From assembly GCA_947069175.1 (NCBI GenBank), contig CAMTDV010000013.1, positions 27,655,857-27,719,856 of the forward strand: DNA of 64,000 bases. The letters are read 5' to 3'. This document shows positions 1 to 12,631 of this stretch, piece by piece. The DNA comes from Scalesia atractyloides. Lineage: Eukaryota > Streptophyta > Magnoliopsida > Asterales > Asteraceae. The position numbers were made by a program, and so were the translations under genes. The notes below the pieces were generated by a model that saw nothing but the letters and a program-made list of their open reading frames with translations, was not told where the DNA came from and made no database searches. The number at the start of each line of letters is the position of its first letter. The stretch's first letter is position 1.

Positions 1-555
1 TTCTTGATCTCTGAGCTTCCTGCTTTAAGTCCAATGATTCTCGAGCAATCTCTACTTCAGAAACGAGCACAAGATTCTGAATCACCTCTAAGAATCCAAA
101 ATCGTATAAATGTTGTTATATGAGTTAAACTATGATATATATAATCTTCTTCAACAAAGATGATTCTTTCACGATTCTTTCTTATAAGATAGTCCTTTCG
201 CTGGCCGCGAGAGGCATGTAACACCTTGGTCGCGCCCCACGACGTGTTATAATCTTCTGGAGCTCCTCCTTCCTCTCGCCACCCGCGAGAGGAATAAGTT
301 GGTTCGGTCGCGGCCTGCCAGGAAGTTATTTTCCATGTTTTTCCAATTCGTTTCTACTCTCGATTTCCAATTACGATCCGGCTCAGTTTCTTCAACATTT
401 TAACTCATTTTCTTCTCTTTTCAGCTATTTCCACGAACCAAGACCTGCGAAACATAATTGGATTAAAAGTAGCTAAATTCTTATAAAACTGAAACGAACA
501 TTAATGAAACTTATACAAACTATACACGATAAATAGTGTATTATTCAATACATCA
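1..555 (-). repeat. 3' LTR of element A (partial, cut by window edge)
   Basis: The inner end reads TGATGTATTG on the minus strand from position 555 and follows a purine-rich tract. Positions 1-540 match 9226-9738 in the same order. At about 192-322 it carries GC-rich inverted words of the CTCTCGC..GCGAGAG type, shared with the 5' LTR and with the solo LTR at 17973-19678. Confidence 0.85.
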
Positions 556-572
556 AATATCCCCACACTTAC
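556..572 (-). other. Polypurine tract of element A
   Basis: The minus strand reads GTAAGTGTGGGGATATT directly before the LTR start at 555. This is the expected place for the plus-strand primer of an LTR retrotransposon. Very similar AGTGTGGGGAT tracts recur at about 1481-1495 and 3832-3846. Confidence 0.7.
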
Positions 573-2073
573 TCTTTTTTTGTCCTCGAAAAAGAATTAT
601 GCAAACGGAATCATAGCCAAGTAAATATTTGATTTCAAAAGTAAGATATTTTATTAAGGTTGAAACTTGTGTTAACCGTGATTGCAAGTATATGTGTCCA
701 CTTAAACCCAAAACTTGGTTCAAAGCCCTTATCATGTAAATTTAGTTCAAGTTCGGTCAATCTACCTAAGTTCTCACACTAGAATCCACAATACACCTAG
801 TCCCGCCTCAAGCTTATGGAACAAAAGGAACCGTCACTGGACTAATTCCTAACCGTCTTATACTAAAAACAAGATAATTTAAAACCAAGTAAATTTTCTT
901 CTTCTTTCCAAGTTTTCTTTTGAGCACTTGATTGCATACCTAACCTAGAGGCTGTCTCAACCAGAGTCACCATCCCCGAGAGCGACAACGTGGGCTTCGG
1001 CATTTAGGCAATTTATTCAACTTATCCTAGAGGAAATCTAAGTCAGAGTCACCATCCTCAACAAAGATTACATAGGCCTCGTCTACTTTTCCAATCAAGC
1101 TCAATTTTTCTATTTTTTTCTTTCTTTATTACATGATTGAAAATTCTAAAGATTTTAGCTTATAACAGCATTCCTTATACTATTTTTGGCGTTTCCGCTT
1201 CCCACTTTTCCTAGATGAGTACCCACTAGTAGACCACATTTAAGGTATATTAATCTCAAAGGAACCTAGAACCGAATCGAGCCTACTCACATATCTAAAG
1301 CTAGACACAAGCTCAACTCTTTATTAACTCATATTATCATTATTTGAAACCAAATAAAAACTCGAATTTTTTATCATCTTCCGTTTTTATTTTGCAAACT
1401 TCTTCTTCAAAAGACATTTTCTGATTTTTAAACTTTTTTCAATAAAATAAAATAACTCTAACTCTATGACTCAGCTATCTCATCCCCACACTTAAGATTT
1501 GCATTGTCCCTGATGCAAGGATGAGAATACTCAACTAAACTAAATAATAAAAACCAAAAACTTAATAAAAATATACAAGTGAAACGACTTAGCTGATATG
1601 CAAGACTGTCAATGTGCCAGTCAATTCCACATATGCCCTCCAATCTGATTACGCTCACCAAACAATTCTTAACCCTCACATGTGAACGGAAGCGACAAAA
1701 TAAACACCAAACCTATCAACCAACACAAATAACTCCCAAATATGACATGATAAATAAATAATTGTCTAACAGAAATCAACCACAACCATCATCCAACCCA
1801 TCCCCACCCACCAAATTCAAGTGTTCAAAGTACACATACAAACCATCAGAGGATGAAAACAACATAAAACAAAATATATAAATCATAGAAACATTATTGC
1901 CTCTGAAAGCTAATCATCCTCCTCCTCATCCTCTGACTGCTCAAAAACCTGGTATGGTTGCACATCCTCCATACCACTTGATCCCGGCTGCCCCTGGTGC
2001 TGAAAATATGACGGAACTCCCATGTGTAAGTTTTCCATCATATACCGCATCCCACCTCCAACCTTCTCTGACC
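573..2073 (-). other. 3' noncoding region of element A
   Basis: AT-rich sequence between the env-like ORF and the 3' LTR. It contains a near-duplicated block with the phrase CAGAGTCACCATCC at about 963 and 1043, and a second polypurine-like tract near 1481-1495. I see no convincing ORF. Confidence 0.5.
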
Positions 2074-3349
2074 CTATTCATGCATCCTTCTACTTTCCAT
2101 CATAACCTGTCTGACCCCACCAAACTGCTCATCAACAAACCCCCTCAATTCACTAAACCCTGTCTCCATCCTGTCATATAACGAATCCAAAGTGAGTAGA
2201 TCTGGACGAGGTTGTCGTAGAAGGTACTGCCTACTCGGTAACTCCTGACGGATCATCGGCCTTTGATAACGAGGAGGCACAGCTGACTGCATAGATAATG
2301 CAGCATCAGAACCAGGTGGGGGCTGAATCTGTGGACCATGACGAATAGGCTCCCAAGTGATCGGCTCATGAGATGAAAAAATACCAGCAGCTTGTAGATC
2401 CCGCACACTCATAAAACAAGGACACGATCCTTCTCTCATCTTATCCCTTGGGAACCTATCAAATACCTCGAGGCTCTCAACCAACCAACTAATCAATGGC
2501 CAACAGTAAACACAAGTCCCTGGACCACTTCTCCACAGCCTCTTCATTGACCATGCAAAAATACTAGCCAAATTTGCGGGCCTCTGCTCCACCATGCACA
2601 TTAAACAAAACAAACTGACCTGATTGTCACCATGCCCCCTGCCTACCAACGTAGCTGCCAGAATCTTATGAATAAACCGATAAACTAGATCAATAATATC
2701 ACTGGCCACCATGTGGTTCGAGTAAGGCGTAGACGAAACTGTACCCCAGAATCTGGCCAGCTCATCTGTTTAAACACTGTGTGGGTGCCTCCTTTTAAAT
2801 ACTCCCCTCAGACTCGTAGCAAACTTATGTGAGTGAACCTCCTCCACAGTATAAAACTGTGCAGCAACGGCAAACTGAGGAATAGTCATCTTATAAACAC
2901 GCCTACCAAGAGCAAAGGACACATCATCGCTCTCGCCATAATTTCCCTGCTTATACTCAAAAGTAGATTGAAACTCCAGAATAATTTCTTTTATTGCCTA
3001 GCATCGCAATCCAGCACCCTTCTAAACTTATCCCCAGCAGCTGCTTGACTCTACCCCATGAACCTAGATGGTCCAACATTTCCCAATCAATCCTTCTGTA
3101 AGGTAACAGATCCACCATGATCAAATTCGCCAACCTCTCATTCTCATGCGAGTCTAGCTCAAACTGCAGCAGAGGACTGTATCTCAATCTCATACTTTGG
3201 CCATGGGGAACACCGCCCCCTCTATACCTAACACTTCTCCTCTGCCCAAAGTTTGGTGGCAAAGGTTGAGTATCCGCTAGGTCTCCCTGTGGTCGAGCTG
3301 CAGGGCCTCTCTTTTTCTTTCCTAATCTACTTGAACTACCTTCGCCTGA
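2074..3349 (-). pseudogene. Athila env-like ORF, frameshifted
   Basis: Two open segments on the minus strand make up one decayed ORF between pol and the 3' LTR. The first (3349-2957) starts with ATG, has a basic Ser/Gly/Arg-rich N-terminus, then a stretch with DLLPYRRIDWEML. The second (2712-2074) contains GDNQVSLFCLM, a Cys/Trp-rich middle and a Pro/Gln-rich tail ending RQVMMESRRMHE. Position and style match the downstream ORF of Athila elements, often called env-like although its function is unproven. Frameshifts and stops between 2957 and 2712 break it. I see no definite signal peptide or membrane segment, so an envelope role is only a family convention. Confidence 0.55.
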
Positions 3350-3364
3350 CATCTGCAAAAACAT

Positions 3365-4685
3365 TCAACTCACAAGCAAAAACAGGTAGACTGTTAGAAA
3401 CACAAATTATTTTTGAGCAATGACTATATAGCATTACATTCCCTGTAATACCAGAAAAGACATTTTACAACAAAAAATAAATGCATTATTGGGTTACAGT
3501 TAGAAAAAAATACCAATTTCTTATACCAAATCTCGCCCGAATGGAGATTGAGTACGGACGAGAGATTTTAGATTCATAAGTGCCCAATATGCCAAACATA
3601 TTCCAAAAAACAACCTAAAAAAACATGACAAAAATACTAAAACAAACTAGACTTAGACTCAATGTACACTATCTCCTCCCGGCACTTTAGTTGTCCTTAA
3701 TTAATTCCCAAGTGCTAAAAACAACCAAACATTGAGTCCCAAATACAGTATAAAACTTCATATTCATGGCAGAAAAACGGGTGAAAATTTTTTGTTAAAG
3801 ATATGATTTTTATGGCAAAAATTACCAACCCGAATCCCCACACTCAATGTTGAAACCCTGCCAAACCAATCCACCCGCAAAATATAACTTTTTGAACCCA
3901 AACCATCCCAACCATAACCTGTGTTCAGCCTCAACCTCTAAACTTAACCCAACCAAAGTTCACCCCAAATGCCCAAGGAGACTAACATGCAACCTAAACA
4001 AGACCCGACACTGAAACATATAAAGCAACTAACTATAAACTGACCAATATACGGAAATTAAAGTACATAACTTGCAAGAAACATATACCTCAGAGTCGAT
4101 CTACACAGAAAAGCTAAGAAAATGGAGTATAGCTTGCAAAACCCTTAAAAAGCTTGTTTTGGTGGTGAAAGGTGGAAACTTTATGTGGGAAATCAACTAG
4201 GAATGATGTGTGAAGTGGTGGTGGAAGATTAGAGTGAATGGAGGTGGTTGTGGGCAGTTTATGGTGCTTGAAAGAATGGTGGTTGTATGGTTGAAGTGAA
4301 GAAAATTACGTTTATGAATGAAGGAATTGGGGATAAAAGATGCAGATCTGCAGATAAGGTATCTCGCGCACCGCGAGAGAGTTAATGTAGTCTCTCGCGG
4401 GCCGCGATCATGTGAAATTGTTTCCGGGATTAAGGTGTCTCGCGGGCCGTGACCGTGTGAGGCTATCCTCTCGCAGCCCACGAGAAGGTGTTCTCTACAG
4501 AAAGTTTGGTGGTTTTTGGTAGGTTCATGCCTTAGAAAAAATTTTAAGTTCAACCAAAAGTTGTTAAAAACCTTCTTAGCACCCGGTTTTGTATGAAAAC
4601 AACTCCAATTCTTCGTCAGTCGTGGCTCCGTGTTGGTGATGTATTCCTGCAAAAGACTAAACGACACAAAAACACAAAACACAAA
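3365..4685 (-). other. Spacer between pol and env-like ORF of element A, with GC-rich inverted words
   Basis: Mostly AT-rich noncoding DNA. Positions 4362-4493 hold a run of CTCTCGCGGGCCGCGA-like words in both orientations, the same vocabulary as in the LTRs of this element. A third AGTGTGGGGAT-like tract lies at 3832-3846. A 161-codon open stretch over 4197-4682 is mostly these repeats and is not judged a gene. Confidence 0.5.
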
Positions 4686-6640
4686 CTACGAAAAACAATC
4701 ATTAGCACTATAAAAACACAAAACGTAACCACTACTAAATAATACAAACTCTACACTTGAGTTTTCACTCAAGGCCCTATAAAGTGGCGCGAGGTGGAAC
4801 TTCGAGAGGAGTTTCCTCCATCTCGGTGGAGCTATCGGCCCTCCTAGGTAATGCTTCAACCTATGGCCATTTACTTTCCAAGTGCCTCCATCGGCTCCAT
4901 CTTTCAGCTCAACCGTCCCATACGGAAATACTTCGTTAACCACGTAAGGACCCGTCCACTTGGATTTAAGCTTTCCGGCGAATAATTTCAATCTTGAATT
5001 ATATAAAAGCACCTTATCACTGGTAAATAAATTCTTTCAACCCCTTCAACTTCCTATCATGCAACACCTTTGTTTTCTCCTTAATCCTTCATTATCGTTC
5101 ATAGGCTGCATCTCTAAGTGCTTCCAACTCATGAATTTGGAAATAACGTTTCTTAGCCGCTTCGGTAAGGTCTAGATTTACGGTCTTAAGGGCCTATAGG
5201 GCTCGGTGCTCGAGTTCTTCCGGATGATGGCAAGCTTTACCATAGACAATCATAAATGGAGTGGTACCTAAAGGTGTCTTATAAGCGGTTCTAAATGCCC
5301 ATAATGCATCATCGAGCTTGTCCGACCAATCCTTTCTACTTTTGCCTACCGTCTTCTCTAAATTCTCTTCACTCCTCCGTTTGCATTCTTAACTTGACCG
5401 CTCGTTTGAGGATGATAAGCGGCGGAAAAACGATGAGTGACATCGTAACGTGCTAATGCCTTCTCCATTACGACATTACAAAAGTGGGTGCCACGGTCAC
5501 TTATAATGGCTCGAGGCGTGCTGAAGTGAGTGAATATCTTTTAAGGAATCTCACCACCACTCAGGCGTCATTTGTAGGTAGAGCTTGAGCTTCCACCCAC
5601 TTAGAGACATAGTCGATTGCCACGAGGATGTACCGATTCCCGCTAGAGACGGGAAAATGTCCCATGAAGTCGAGTCCCCAAACATCAAATATTTCAAGAA
5701 TTTGGATCGGATTTTAGGGCATCTCGTCCTTAGATGAGATATTGTCGGTACGTTGGCAACAATCGCATTTCCTAACGAATTCTAACGCATCCTTAACTAC
5801 CAAAGGCTAATAGAAGCCGCAATCGTAAACTTTTTGGGCGGTGACGTGTGGGTCGTGGTGACCTCCTGTCAACCTCTCATGAACATGCCTAAGAATTTAT
5901 ATCCCCTATTCTCGACTCACACACCTTTGAAGAATCCTATCTCCTCCTACCCTAAACAGAAATGGGTCTTCCCATATATACCTCCTAATGTCCCTAAAGA
6001 ATTTCTTCTTCTGTTGAGTGGTTATACCCTTAAGAACTACTCCATTTGCAAGGTAGTTTGCCAAATTCGAATATCATGGCATACATTCCTTCTCCGCTGC
6101 CACAAACTCCACCGATTCATGAGGCACGTATTTCCTCCTCACGAATATCTTCTCTATTCGGATCTTCTAATCATGATAGATGATCAGCGACTACATTCTC
6201 CGCTCCCCTCTTATCCTTAATTTCTACATCAAATTCAGAGAGTAGGAGAATCTACCGAATGAGACGAGGCTTAGCGTCCTTCTTTTGAAAGAGGTAACGT
6301 AAAGCCGCATGATCGGTAAAAACGATGGTCTAGGAAAGCATGAGGTATGAACAGAACTTATCGAATGCAAAGACTACAGCTAGGTGTTCCTTCTCGGTAG
6401 TAGTATAATTCTCTTGGGCGTCATTGAGGGTTTTGCTCGTGTAATAGATGGGGTGGAAGTGTTTATCACGTCTTTGGCCCAAAACTGCACCCTTACATAA
6501 TCGCTCGCATCACACATGAGCTCAAAAGGTAAGCTCCAGTCGGGTGATACAAGAATTGGGGCACTAACGAGTTTCTACTTTAAGATAGCAAAAGCCTTAA
6601 GGCAGTCCTCCTCAAAGACAAAAGGAACATCCTTCTCAAG
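4686..6640 (-). pseudogene. Pol remnant of element A: RNase H and integrase, protease/RT missing
   Basis: Read on the minus strand, the 6640-6480 stretch encodes an RNase H start with SAPILVSPDWSLPFELMCDAS. Degraded RNase H and integrase follow, and the integrase C-terminus is open at 5012-4686 (LLYNSRLKLF, GGTWKVNGHRLKHYLGGPI), a very recognisable Athila/Tat signature. The integrase phrase SDRGTHFC with AAYHPQTSGQ is visible near 5510-5390. Many stops and frameshifts are present. Protease and RT are not found between gag and RNase H; an ATT microsatellite lies there instead. Confidence 0.75.
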
Positions 6641-6655
6641 GAGTCGGGTCATTGG

Positions 6656-6695
6656 TTATTATTATTATTATTATTATTGTTATTATTTATTATTA

Positions 6696-6736
<41 letters not shown>
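6656..6736. repeat. (ATT)n microsatellite inside element A
   Basis: About 80 bp of nearly pure ATT/GTT triplets. It lies between the gag zinc-knuckle remnant and the RNase H remnant, where protease and RT should be. Open frames across it (poly-Asn, poly-Ile, poly-Tyr) are artefacts. Confidence 0.95.
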
Positions 6737-6759
6737 GCCAAAAAGATATAAATAGAATT

Positions 6760-7908
6760 GTTATTATTATCATTATAGGGGTTTGTTTGGCCTCGATTCT
6801 GACCCGTAATAAACTCAACTTGCTCGACAGTGAGCGTAGGACATTCTATAATATCATGACCTCCTCTCATACCTCACATCTATCTACCTTCTTTTTCAAC
6901 TCTTGTATTTCCTTAGTAACCTCTCGCTTAAAACTATCTAGTGCAGCAGCTACCATCGTTTCCAAGCTAACTTGGTGTACTCCCCGATTGACCGGGGTGG
7001 TATGAGAAACAGGGATCGAATTCCTGCCGGTAGCACTGTAATCTGTATTAGAATGCACGAAGCTCTCGAAGAGGTCATTACATTCAACAACCGTCTTCTT
7101 GCCCATATTTTTCCCTCCAGCATAAGTGTCAAATCGGGCTCGGGTTTCGAGGGTGAGACCGTTGTAGAATTTATCTACAAGTGCCCAGTCAGATAAACCG
7201 TGTTGAGAACAAAGATACACTAAGGTTTGGAAACGCTCCCATGCTAAATGGTAAGGTTCATCAGGTTCCATCCGGAACGAATGGATTTGATCGCGAAGAC
7301 GAGATGCTTTGGCGGGTGGAAAATATTTCTTAAGGAAAGCATATCGAAGGGTGGCCCAATTAGTAAAGGTGCCAGCCGGTTGTGAGTCAAGCCCGACGAC
7401 GGCCCGACCTCCAAGAGAGGAAGGGAATACTTGAAGGAAACAAGCATCGTTGCCCGCACCCTCCATGTTAAAGGTGTGACAGAGGCGGGTAAGGCAGTTA
7501 ATGTGAGTGGGCACATCCTCGTCATCACGATCGTGAAATTGGCACGAGTTAGTTATAACAATCATGATGTAAGACGGGATTTGCCAGACTTTGTCATTGT
7601 TCATTGGGGGAAGAGTGATGGGCGAGTTCACACCGGTGAAACCGGTGGTTGCTTGCTGGTAAACTGTTTGATTGTTAGCCATGTGGAAAACAGGTGGTGG
7701 GCTTGTGTTCTGGTGGAATTATCCGGGGAGGTGGTGAATTATACGGTGAGGACTTCGGTGTGAAGTCAAAGCTCGGTGGTATAAACGGACGGGAAGAATC
7801 AGAAAAAACTGAAGATGAGGATGTAGAAGTACTAACCTTTTGCGAGGAAGAAAGAGACGTGTCTGTTGGCGGCTTCGGTGGAGGTCGTTGCGATCGCGTA
7901 TGGTGCAT
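6760..7908 (-). pseudogene. Gag of element A, frameshifted
   Basis: The N-terminal part (7908-7675) starts MHHTRSQRPPPKPP. The main gag (7682-6867) carries the retrotransposon gag core, including YHLAWERFQTLVYLC and DKFYNGLTLETRARFD at roughly residues 140-185. A cysteine-rich end follows in a shifted frame (GGHDIIECPTLTVEQVEFI, down to about 6760), matching the short CCHC-like tail of Athila gags. There are two single-base frame breaks, near 7690 and near 6868. It would package element RNA. It is broken here, and the ATG at 7682 may be an internal Met rather than the original start. Confidence 0.8.
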
Positions 7909-8089
7909 CCACTAAAAATCGGAAATGAGACAAGTAAGAAAACTTAGACAAGATACTTGAAAAAAATATATAAAACCAAAAAATTAAATTAACTATATTA
8001 TTATATTCCTACGACGCAAACAAAACAGAAAAACACTTGTGATGTCAATTAAGTCTAAACAAAGTAATCAACGCAATCGCCAAAGAGAG

Positions 8090-8107
8090 TCCCCGGCAAC
8101 AGCGCCA
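8090..8107 (-). other. Primer binding site, tRNA-Asp type
   Basis: The minus strand reads TGGCGCTGTTGCCGGGGA, 6 bp inside the LTR end at 8114. It is complementary to the 3' end of plant tRNA-Asp with one mismatch, the usual primer of Athila elements. Confidence 0.85.
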
Positions 8108-8113
8108 AATACT

Positions 8114-9738
8114 TGATGTACTAAAAGTAGTCTAATAAAAATAAATGAAATTAACCTAAATCTAGACTCGAAGTAATACTCTAGACTCCTAAACTGGACT
8201 AAAACTACTAACCGGAAAGTGGACCGATCAATTGTAGAAAAGCTTAAGCAAGTCCTGGATATCGAACCCACGAGACTCTCTAATTACGTTAATGACCTAA
8301 TTAAACTTTATTAACACAACTTAAATTATCTTATATTTGGGTGGGGGGTTTTCTAAAAATCCTAAAATTATAATTAACCCAAAATTAATATAACTAAGAC
8401 GACTTATAACGAAATTTCGAAGCGAAGACTTAATTCAATGATAACGAAATGACTACCTAGGTTAGAATCCTTATTAATGTTGAATGGTTTTTATTTGAAT
8501 ATTAATGTGATAGGGAACCGGGATCTTGAAATACTAAATCCTAAGAAATACCGAACAGGACTCCCGACCCTTCTTGGGAAGATACCTATGGTGTGCTAAA
8601 GATAGTTATGTTAACCGGTTTATAAGATTTCCTTTCGGTTATCTGATGTTACCTCTCAATAGAAAGCTTAGACTAACTAGGGTTCTTGATTTGGTTTAAC
8701 CGACACAAATATGGCAAGTAAACTAAAACCCGGTTTCTCTCAAAACCTAATCCTAGCAATTCACCTATTTAAATCAATTAATAAATGATTATTTCTCAAT
8801 AATTAAGTTTAGTATAATGTTAAGTTTTAATTATATTTTTCACTTAATTGTTTCTAGGGTTTATTGGCCAATTTACCAAAAGGTTACTCGAACCGGTTAA
8901 GACTCAACAATCAATATAAACCTATTACTTGAAAGACATTCAACTAGATCTACGTGAAACAATTAAACATTCAATAATCAATTCACAACATGCAAATAAA
9001 CCAAATCAATTTACCAAAGTTTACTATTTATTTAAAATCCCATAAACACATCATCAATTCAATAAAAATCCAAACTTTAATAATAAATCATCAAAACCTA
9101 GGTAGTAATAAAAGATCTAGCCAAGAAACATTGTCTTAACATAAATAAATTAGGTTTAAAAACTAAATTCATCAAACAAGAACAAGAAAGCTAAAGAATA
9201 GAAAAATCGGTAAACAAAACCCGGAATTTCTGGATCTCTGAGCTTGCTGCTTCAACTCCAATGATTACGGAGCAATCTCTACTTTAGAAACGAGCACAAG
9301 ATCTTCAGAAATCACCTCTAAGCATCCAAAATCGTCTAAATGTTGTTATATGAGTTAAACTATGATATATATAATCTTCTGCAACAAAGACTAATTCTTT
9401 CACGATTTATTCTGATAAGATAGTCCTCTCGCTGGTCGCGAGAGGCATGTAACACCTTGGTTGCGCCTCGTGACCGTGTTATAATCTTCCGGAGCTCCTC
9501 CTTCCTCTCGCCACCTGCGAGAGGAATAAGTTGGTTCGGTCGCGGCCCGCCATGAAGTTATTTTCCATGTTTTTCCAATTCATTTCTTCTCTCGATTTCC
9601 AATTACGATCCGACTCGGTTTCTTCAACATTTTAACTCGTTTTCTTCTCTTTTCAGCTATTTCCATGAACCAAGACCTGCAAAACATAATTGGATTAAAA
9701 GTAGCTAAATTCTTATATAACTGAAATGAACATTTACA
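8114..9738 (-). repeat. 5' LTR of element A, outer tip missing
   Basis: The inner end (TACATCA on the minus strand) is next to the PBS. The body matches 1-540 and the solo LTR 17973-19678. Compared with the 1706-bp solo LTR it lacks the outermost U3 bases. The sequence runs directly into pol of copy C near 9740. GC-rich inverted words occur at about 9420-9553. Confidence 0.85.
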
Positions 9739-9759
9739 AACATACCCATAAGAACTCTA

Positions 9760-12606
9760 GACAAAACTTATGAGACAGAACTTGCTGATGGAACTTTAGA
9801 AATAGCATCTTCTATTCTTGATGGATGCTCTATATTCATTAAGAATCATTCTATTCCTATCTCTCTGTTGCCAATTAAATTGGCGAGGTTCGATGTAGTT
9901 TTAGGCATGGATTGGTTATCTCATAACCAAGCCCGCATTGCCTGTGATAAGAAACTCATCGAAATTAAAACTCCATCTGGTGAAATGATCACCATCATTG
10001 GAGATTCACACTATGGATTGCCAGACAAGGTGTCGCTATTTAAGGCATCCAAGTGTTTAAGGAAAGGTTGTGTCATTTACATGGCACAAGTCACTATCAA
10101 CAAACCGAAGCCAAATATGCAAGACCTTCTAGTTATTTCAGAGTATGTTCCTAAGACAAACCGAAGCTAAATTTACATGGCACAAGTCACTATCAACAAA
10201 CCGAAGCCAAATATGTTCCTAAGACTGCCTTCAGGACCCGATATGGTCACTATGAATTTTTAGTAATGCCTTTTGGGCTCACAAATACACCTGCAGCATT
10301 CATGGATCTCATGAATAGAGTCTGCAAACCACATATAGATAAGTTTGTCATTGTCTTCATAGACGACATACATATCTACTCTCGTAATCAAATTAATCAC
10401 GAGAAACATCTTTGGTACATTTTAGAACCGCTAAGGCAAGAGAAGCTTTATGCTAAGTTCTCTAAGTGTGAGTTTTGGTTTAGAGAAGTCCAATTCCTTG
10501 GACACATTGTAAGTGAGCGTGGTATCCAAGTAGATCCCGCAAAAATTGAGGCCATAATGAATTGGGAAGTACCCAAAACCCCGTTAGAAATACGTAGCTT
10601 CTAAGGATTGGTTGGTTACTATAGAAGGTTCATCGAGAACTTTTCAAGAATCGCCATTCCTTTAACTACCTAGACCCATAAAATGTTAAGTTTAATTGGG
10701 ATCCAAAACAACAAGAATCTTTTGAGATTCTGAAATACAAGTTGAGCAATGCTCCTGTGTTATCCCTACCTGAGCGTACTTTATTATTTACTGTGATGCA
10801 TCACACCTTGGCATGGGTTGTGTGCTAATACAAAAAGGCAAAGTAATTGCCTATGCATCACGACAATTAAAGGTGCACGAAAGGAATTACACCACCCATG
10901 ACTTAGAATTGGGTGCCGTTGTATTTGCACTTAAGCTATGGAGACATTACTTGTATGGGACATAGTGTATCATATACATTGACCATAAGAGTCTCCAGCA
11001 TATGTTCAATTAGAAAGAATTGAACATGCGACAACGTCGCTGGATGGAAACACTTAACGATTATGATTGTGAAATCCGCTACCATCCCGGTAAGGCAAAT
11101 GACGTTGCTGACACCTTAAGTCACAAGGAAAGAATTAAGCCCATTGGGATTAATGCGAAGAGCATTGAACTCAGAATTAGCTTAAATGAGAAGCTATTAG
11201 ATGCGCAAAAGCAAGCTCTATTAGAGGCTAATGCTCCTAATGAAGGATTAGCCGGAACTGTTGACCAGTTAACGACTAGAAAGGATGGAATCCTTAGATT
11301 TAATGATAGAATATGGGTTCCAATTTTTGGAGGACTTAGAGATCTAATCCTCCACGAAGCGCATAAATCAAGATACTCAGTCACCCGGGTGGTGACAAGA
11401 TGTATCAAGATTGGAAAAAGAATTATTGGTGGATAGGTCTGAAGAAATCCATAGCCACTTTTGTAGCTAAGTGTCTGACGTGTTCGCAAGTTAAGGTCGA
11501 ACATCAGAACCCGTCAGGACTTCTACAACAATTGGAAATTCCCACATAGAAATGGGAAATGGTTACTATGGACTTAATTACCTAGTTACCTAAGACCAAA
11601 AGTGGAAATGACACTATTTGGGTCTTTGTGGATAGGCTGACTAAGTCAGCACATTTCTTGCCAATAAAGGAAACGTATAATTCAGAGAAATTGGCTAAGT
11701 TGTATGTGGACAAGATTGTGTCCCTACATGGTGTGCCAGTATCTATTGTATCTGATAGATACACTAGATATACCTCTCATCTTTGGAAAAGTTTCCAACA
11801 ATCCTAGGCACAAGATTAAGTTTTAGTACGGTTTACCATCCTCACACTTATGGTCAAAGTGAGCATACTATCCAGACATTAGAAGACATGCTTAGGGCAT
11901 GTGTGATTGATTTAGGTGGAAGTTGGGATAACCACTTACCCCTAATAGAATTCTCCTATAAGAGTAGTTATCATACAAGCATCAAAGTTGCTCCTTACGA
12001 GTCCTTGTATGGGAGAAAATGCCAAACACCCGTGTGCTAGGCAGAAGTTAGGGAAGCCCAACTATCAGGACCTGAGATCGTCCTGGAGACCATGGAAAAG
12101 ATTGTGCAAATCCGTGATCGTCTCAAGGTTGTCCGTGATAGGCAGAAGAGTTATACAGACAAGAGGCGAAAACCTCTTAAGTTCCAAATAGGGGACAGAG
12201 TATTATTAAAGGTATCACCCTGGAAAGGAGTGATGCGCTTCGGAAAGAAGGGCAACTTAAGCCCAAGATATATTCGGCCATTCTAGGTAATCAAATGTGT
12301 CGGTTCTGTGGCCTATAAACTTAGGCTACCCGAGGAGCTTAGTGGAATTCATGATGTGTTCCACATCAGTAACCTTAAGAAATGTCTAGCCGATGAGTCG
12401 CTAGCAATGTCGCACAAAGATGTGCAAATAAATGAAAACCTGAGGTTCGTTGAGAAACCAATTTCGATCGAGGATCAACAGGTTAAGAAGCTCCGAAGGA
12501 AATTGATACATGTAGTAAAGGTTAGATGGGATGCCCTTAGAGGTCCCGAGTTTACTTGGGAGGTTGAGTCCACTATGCGACAAAAATACCCACATCTTTT
12601 TGAATA
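9760..12606 (+). pseudogene. Ty3/gypsy pol of copy C, degraded
   Basis: Domains in order: protease tail (GFDVV-like block with VLGMDWLSHNQARIACD, 9868-10170); RT with FVIVFIDDI, i.e. the FIDD active site (10266-10604); RNase H start; connection with NDYDCEIRYHPGKAND (11020 on); HHCC zinc-binding and integrase core pieces (11330-12040); C-terminus with KVSPWKGVMRFGKKGNLSPRY; and a chromodomain ending EFTWEVESTMRQKYPHLFE at 12606. About 400 bp of RT is deleted near 10150-10220, where a 45-bp stretch (TTTACATGGCACAAGTCACT and on) is duplicated. Many in-frame stops. Not functional. Confidence 0.85.
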
Positions 12607-12631
12607 AAATCACGAGGTCGAGATTTCTTTT

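Larger units (their letters stand above)
1..9740 (-). mobile_element. Athila-type Ty3/gypsy retrotransposon (element A), partial
   Basis: Read on the minus strand the order is 5' LTR (9738-8114), tRNA-Asp-type PBS, gag, pol remnant, env-like ORF, polypurine tract, 3' LTR (555 to the window edge). The two LTR pieces are clearly related over about 540 bp. A tRNA-Asp PBS and an extra ORF between pol and the 3' LTR are typical of the Athila lineage. The element lies in the pol of the chromovirus copy C, and its outer 5' LTR tip is lost at that junction (about 9738-9745). Frameshifts, stops and a large internal deletion make it non-autonomous. Family assignment is firm. The left boundary is outside the window. 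Confidence 0.85.

Noticed and set aside
2074..3349. Calling the Athila downstream ORF a true envelope gene
   Set aside because: No signal peptide, fusion or transmembrane segment could be shown. Env-like is only the family label.
4197..4682. 161-codon minus-strand open frame between pol and the env-like ORF
   Set aside because: It consists largely of the GC-rich inverted words and AT-rich spacer, shows no domain, and has no counterpart in the other Athila copy here.
6516..7005. Open frames of poly-Tyr, poly-Ile and poly-Asn
   Set aside because: They are translations of the ATT microsatellite and overlap gag in other frames.
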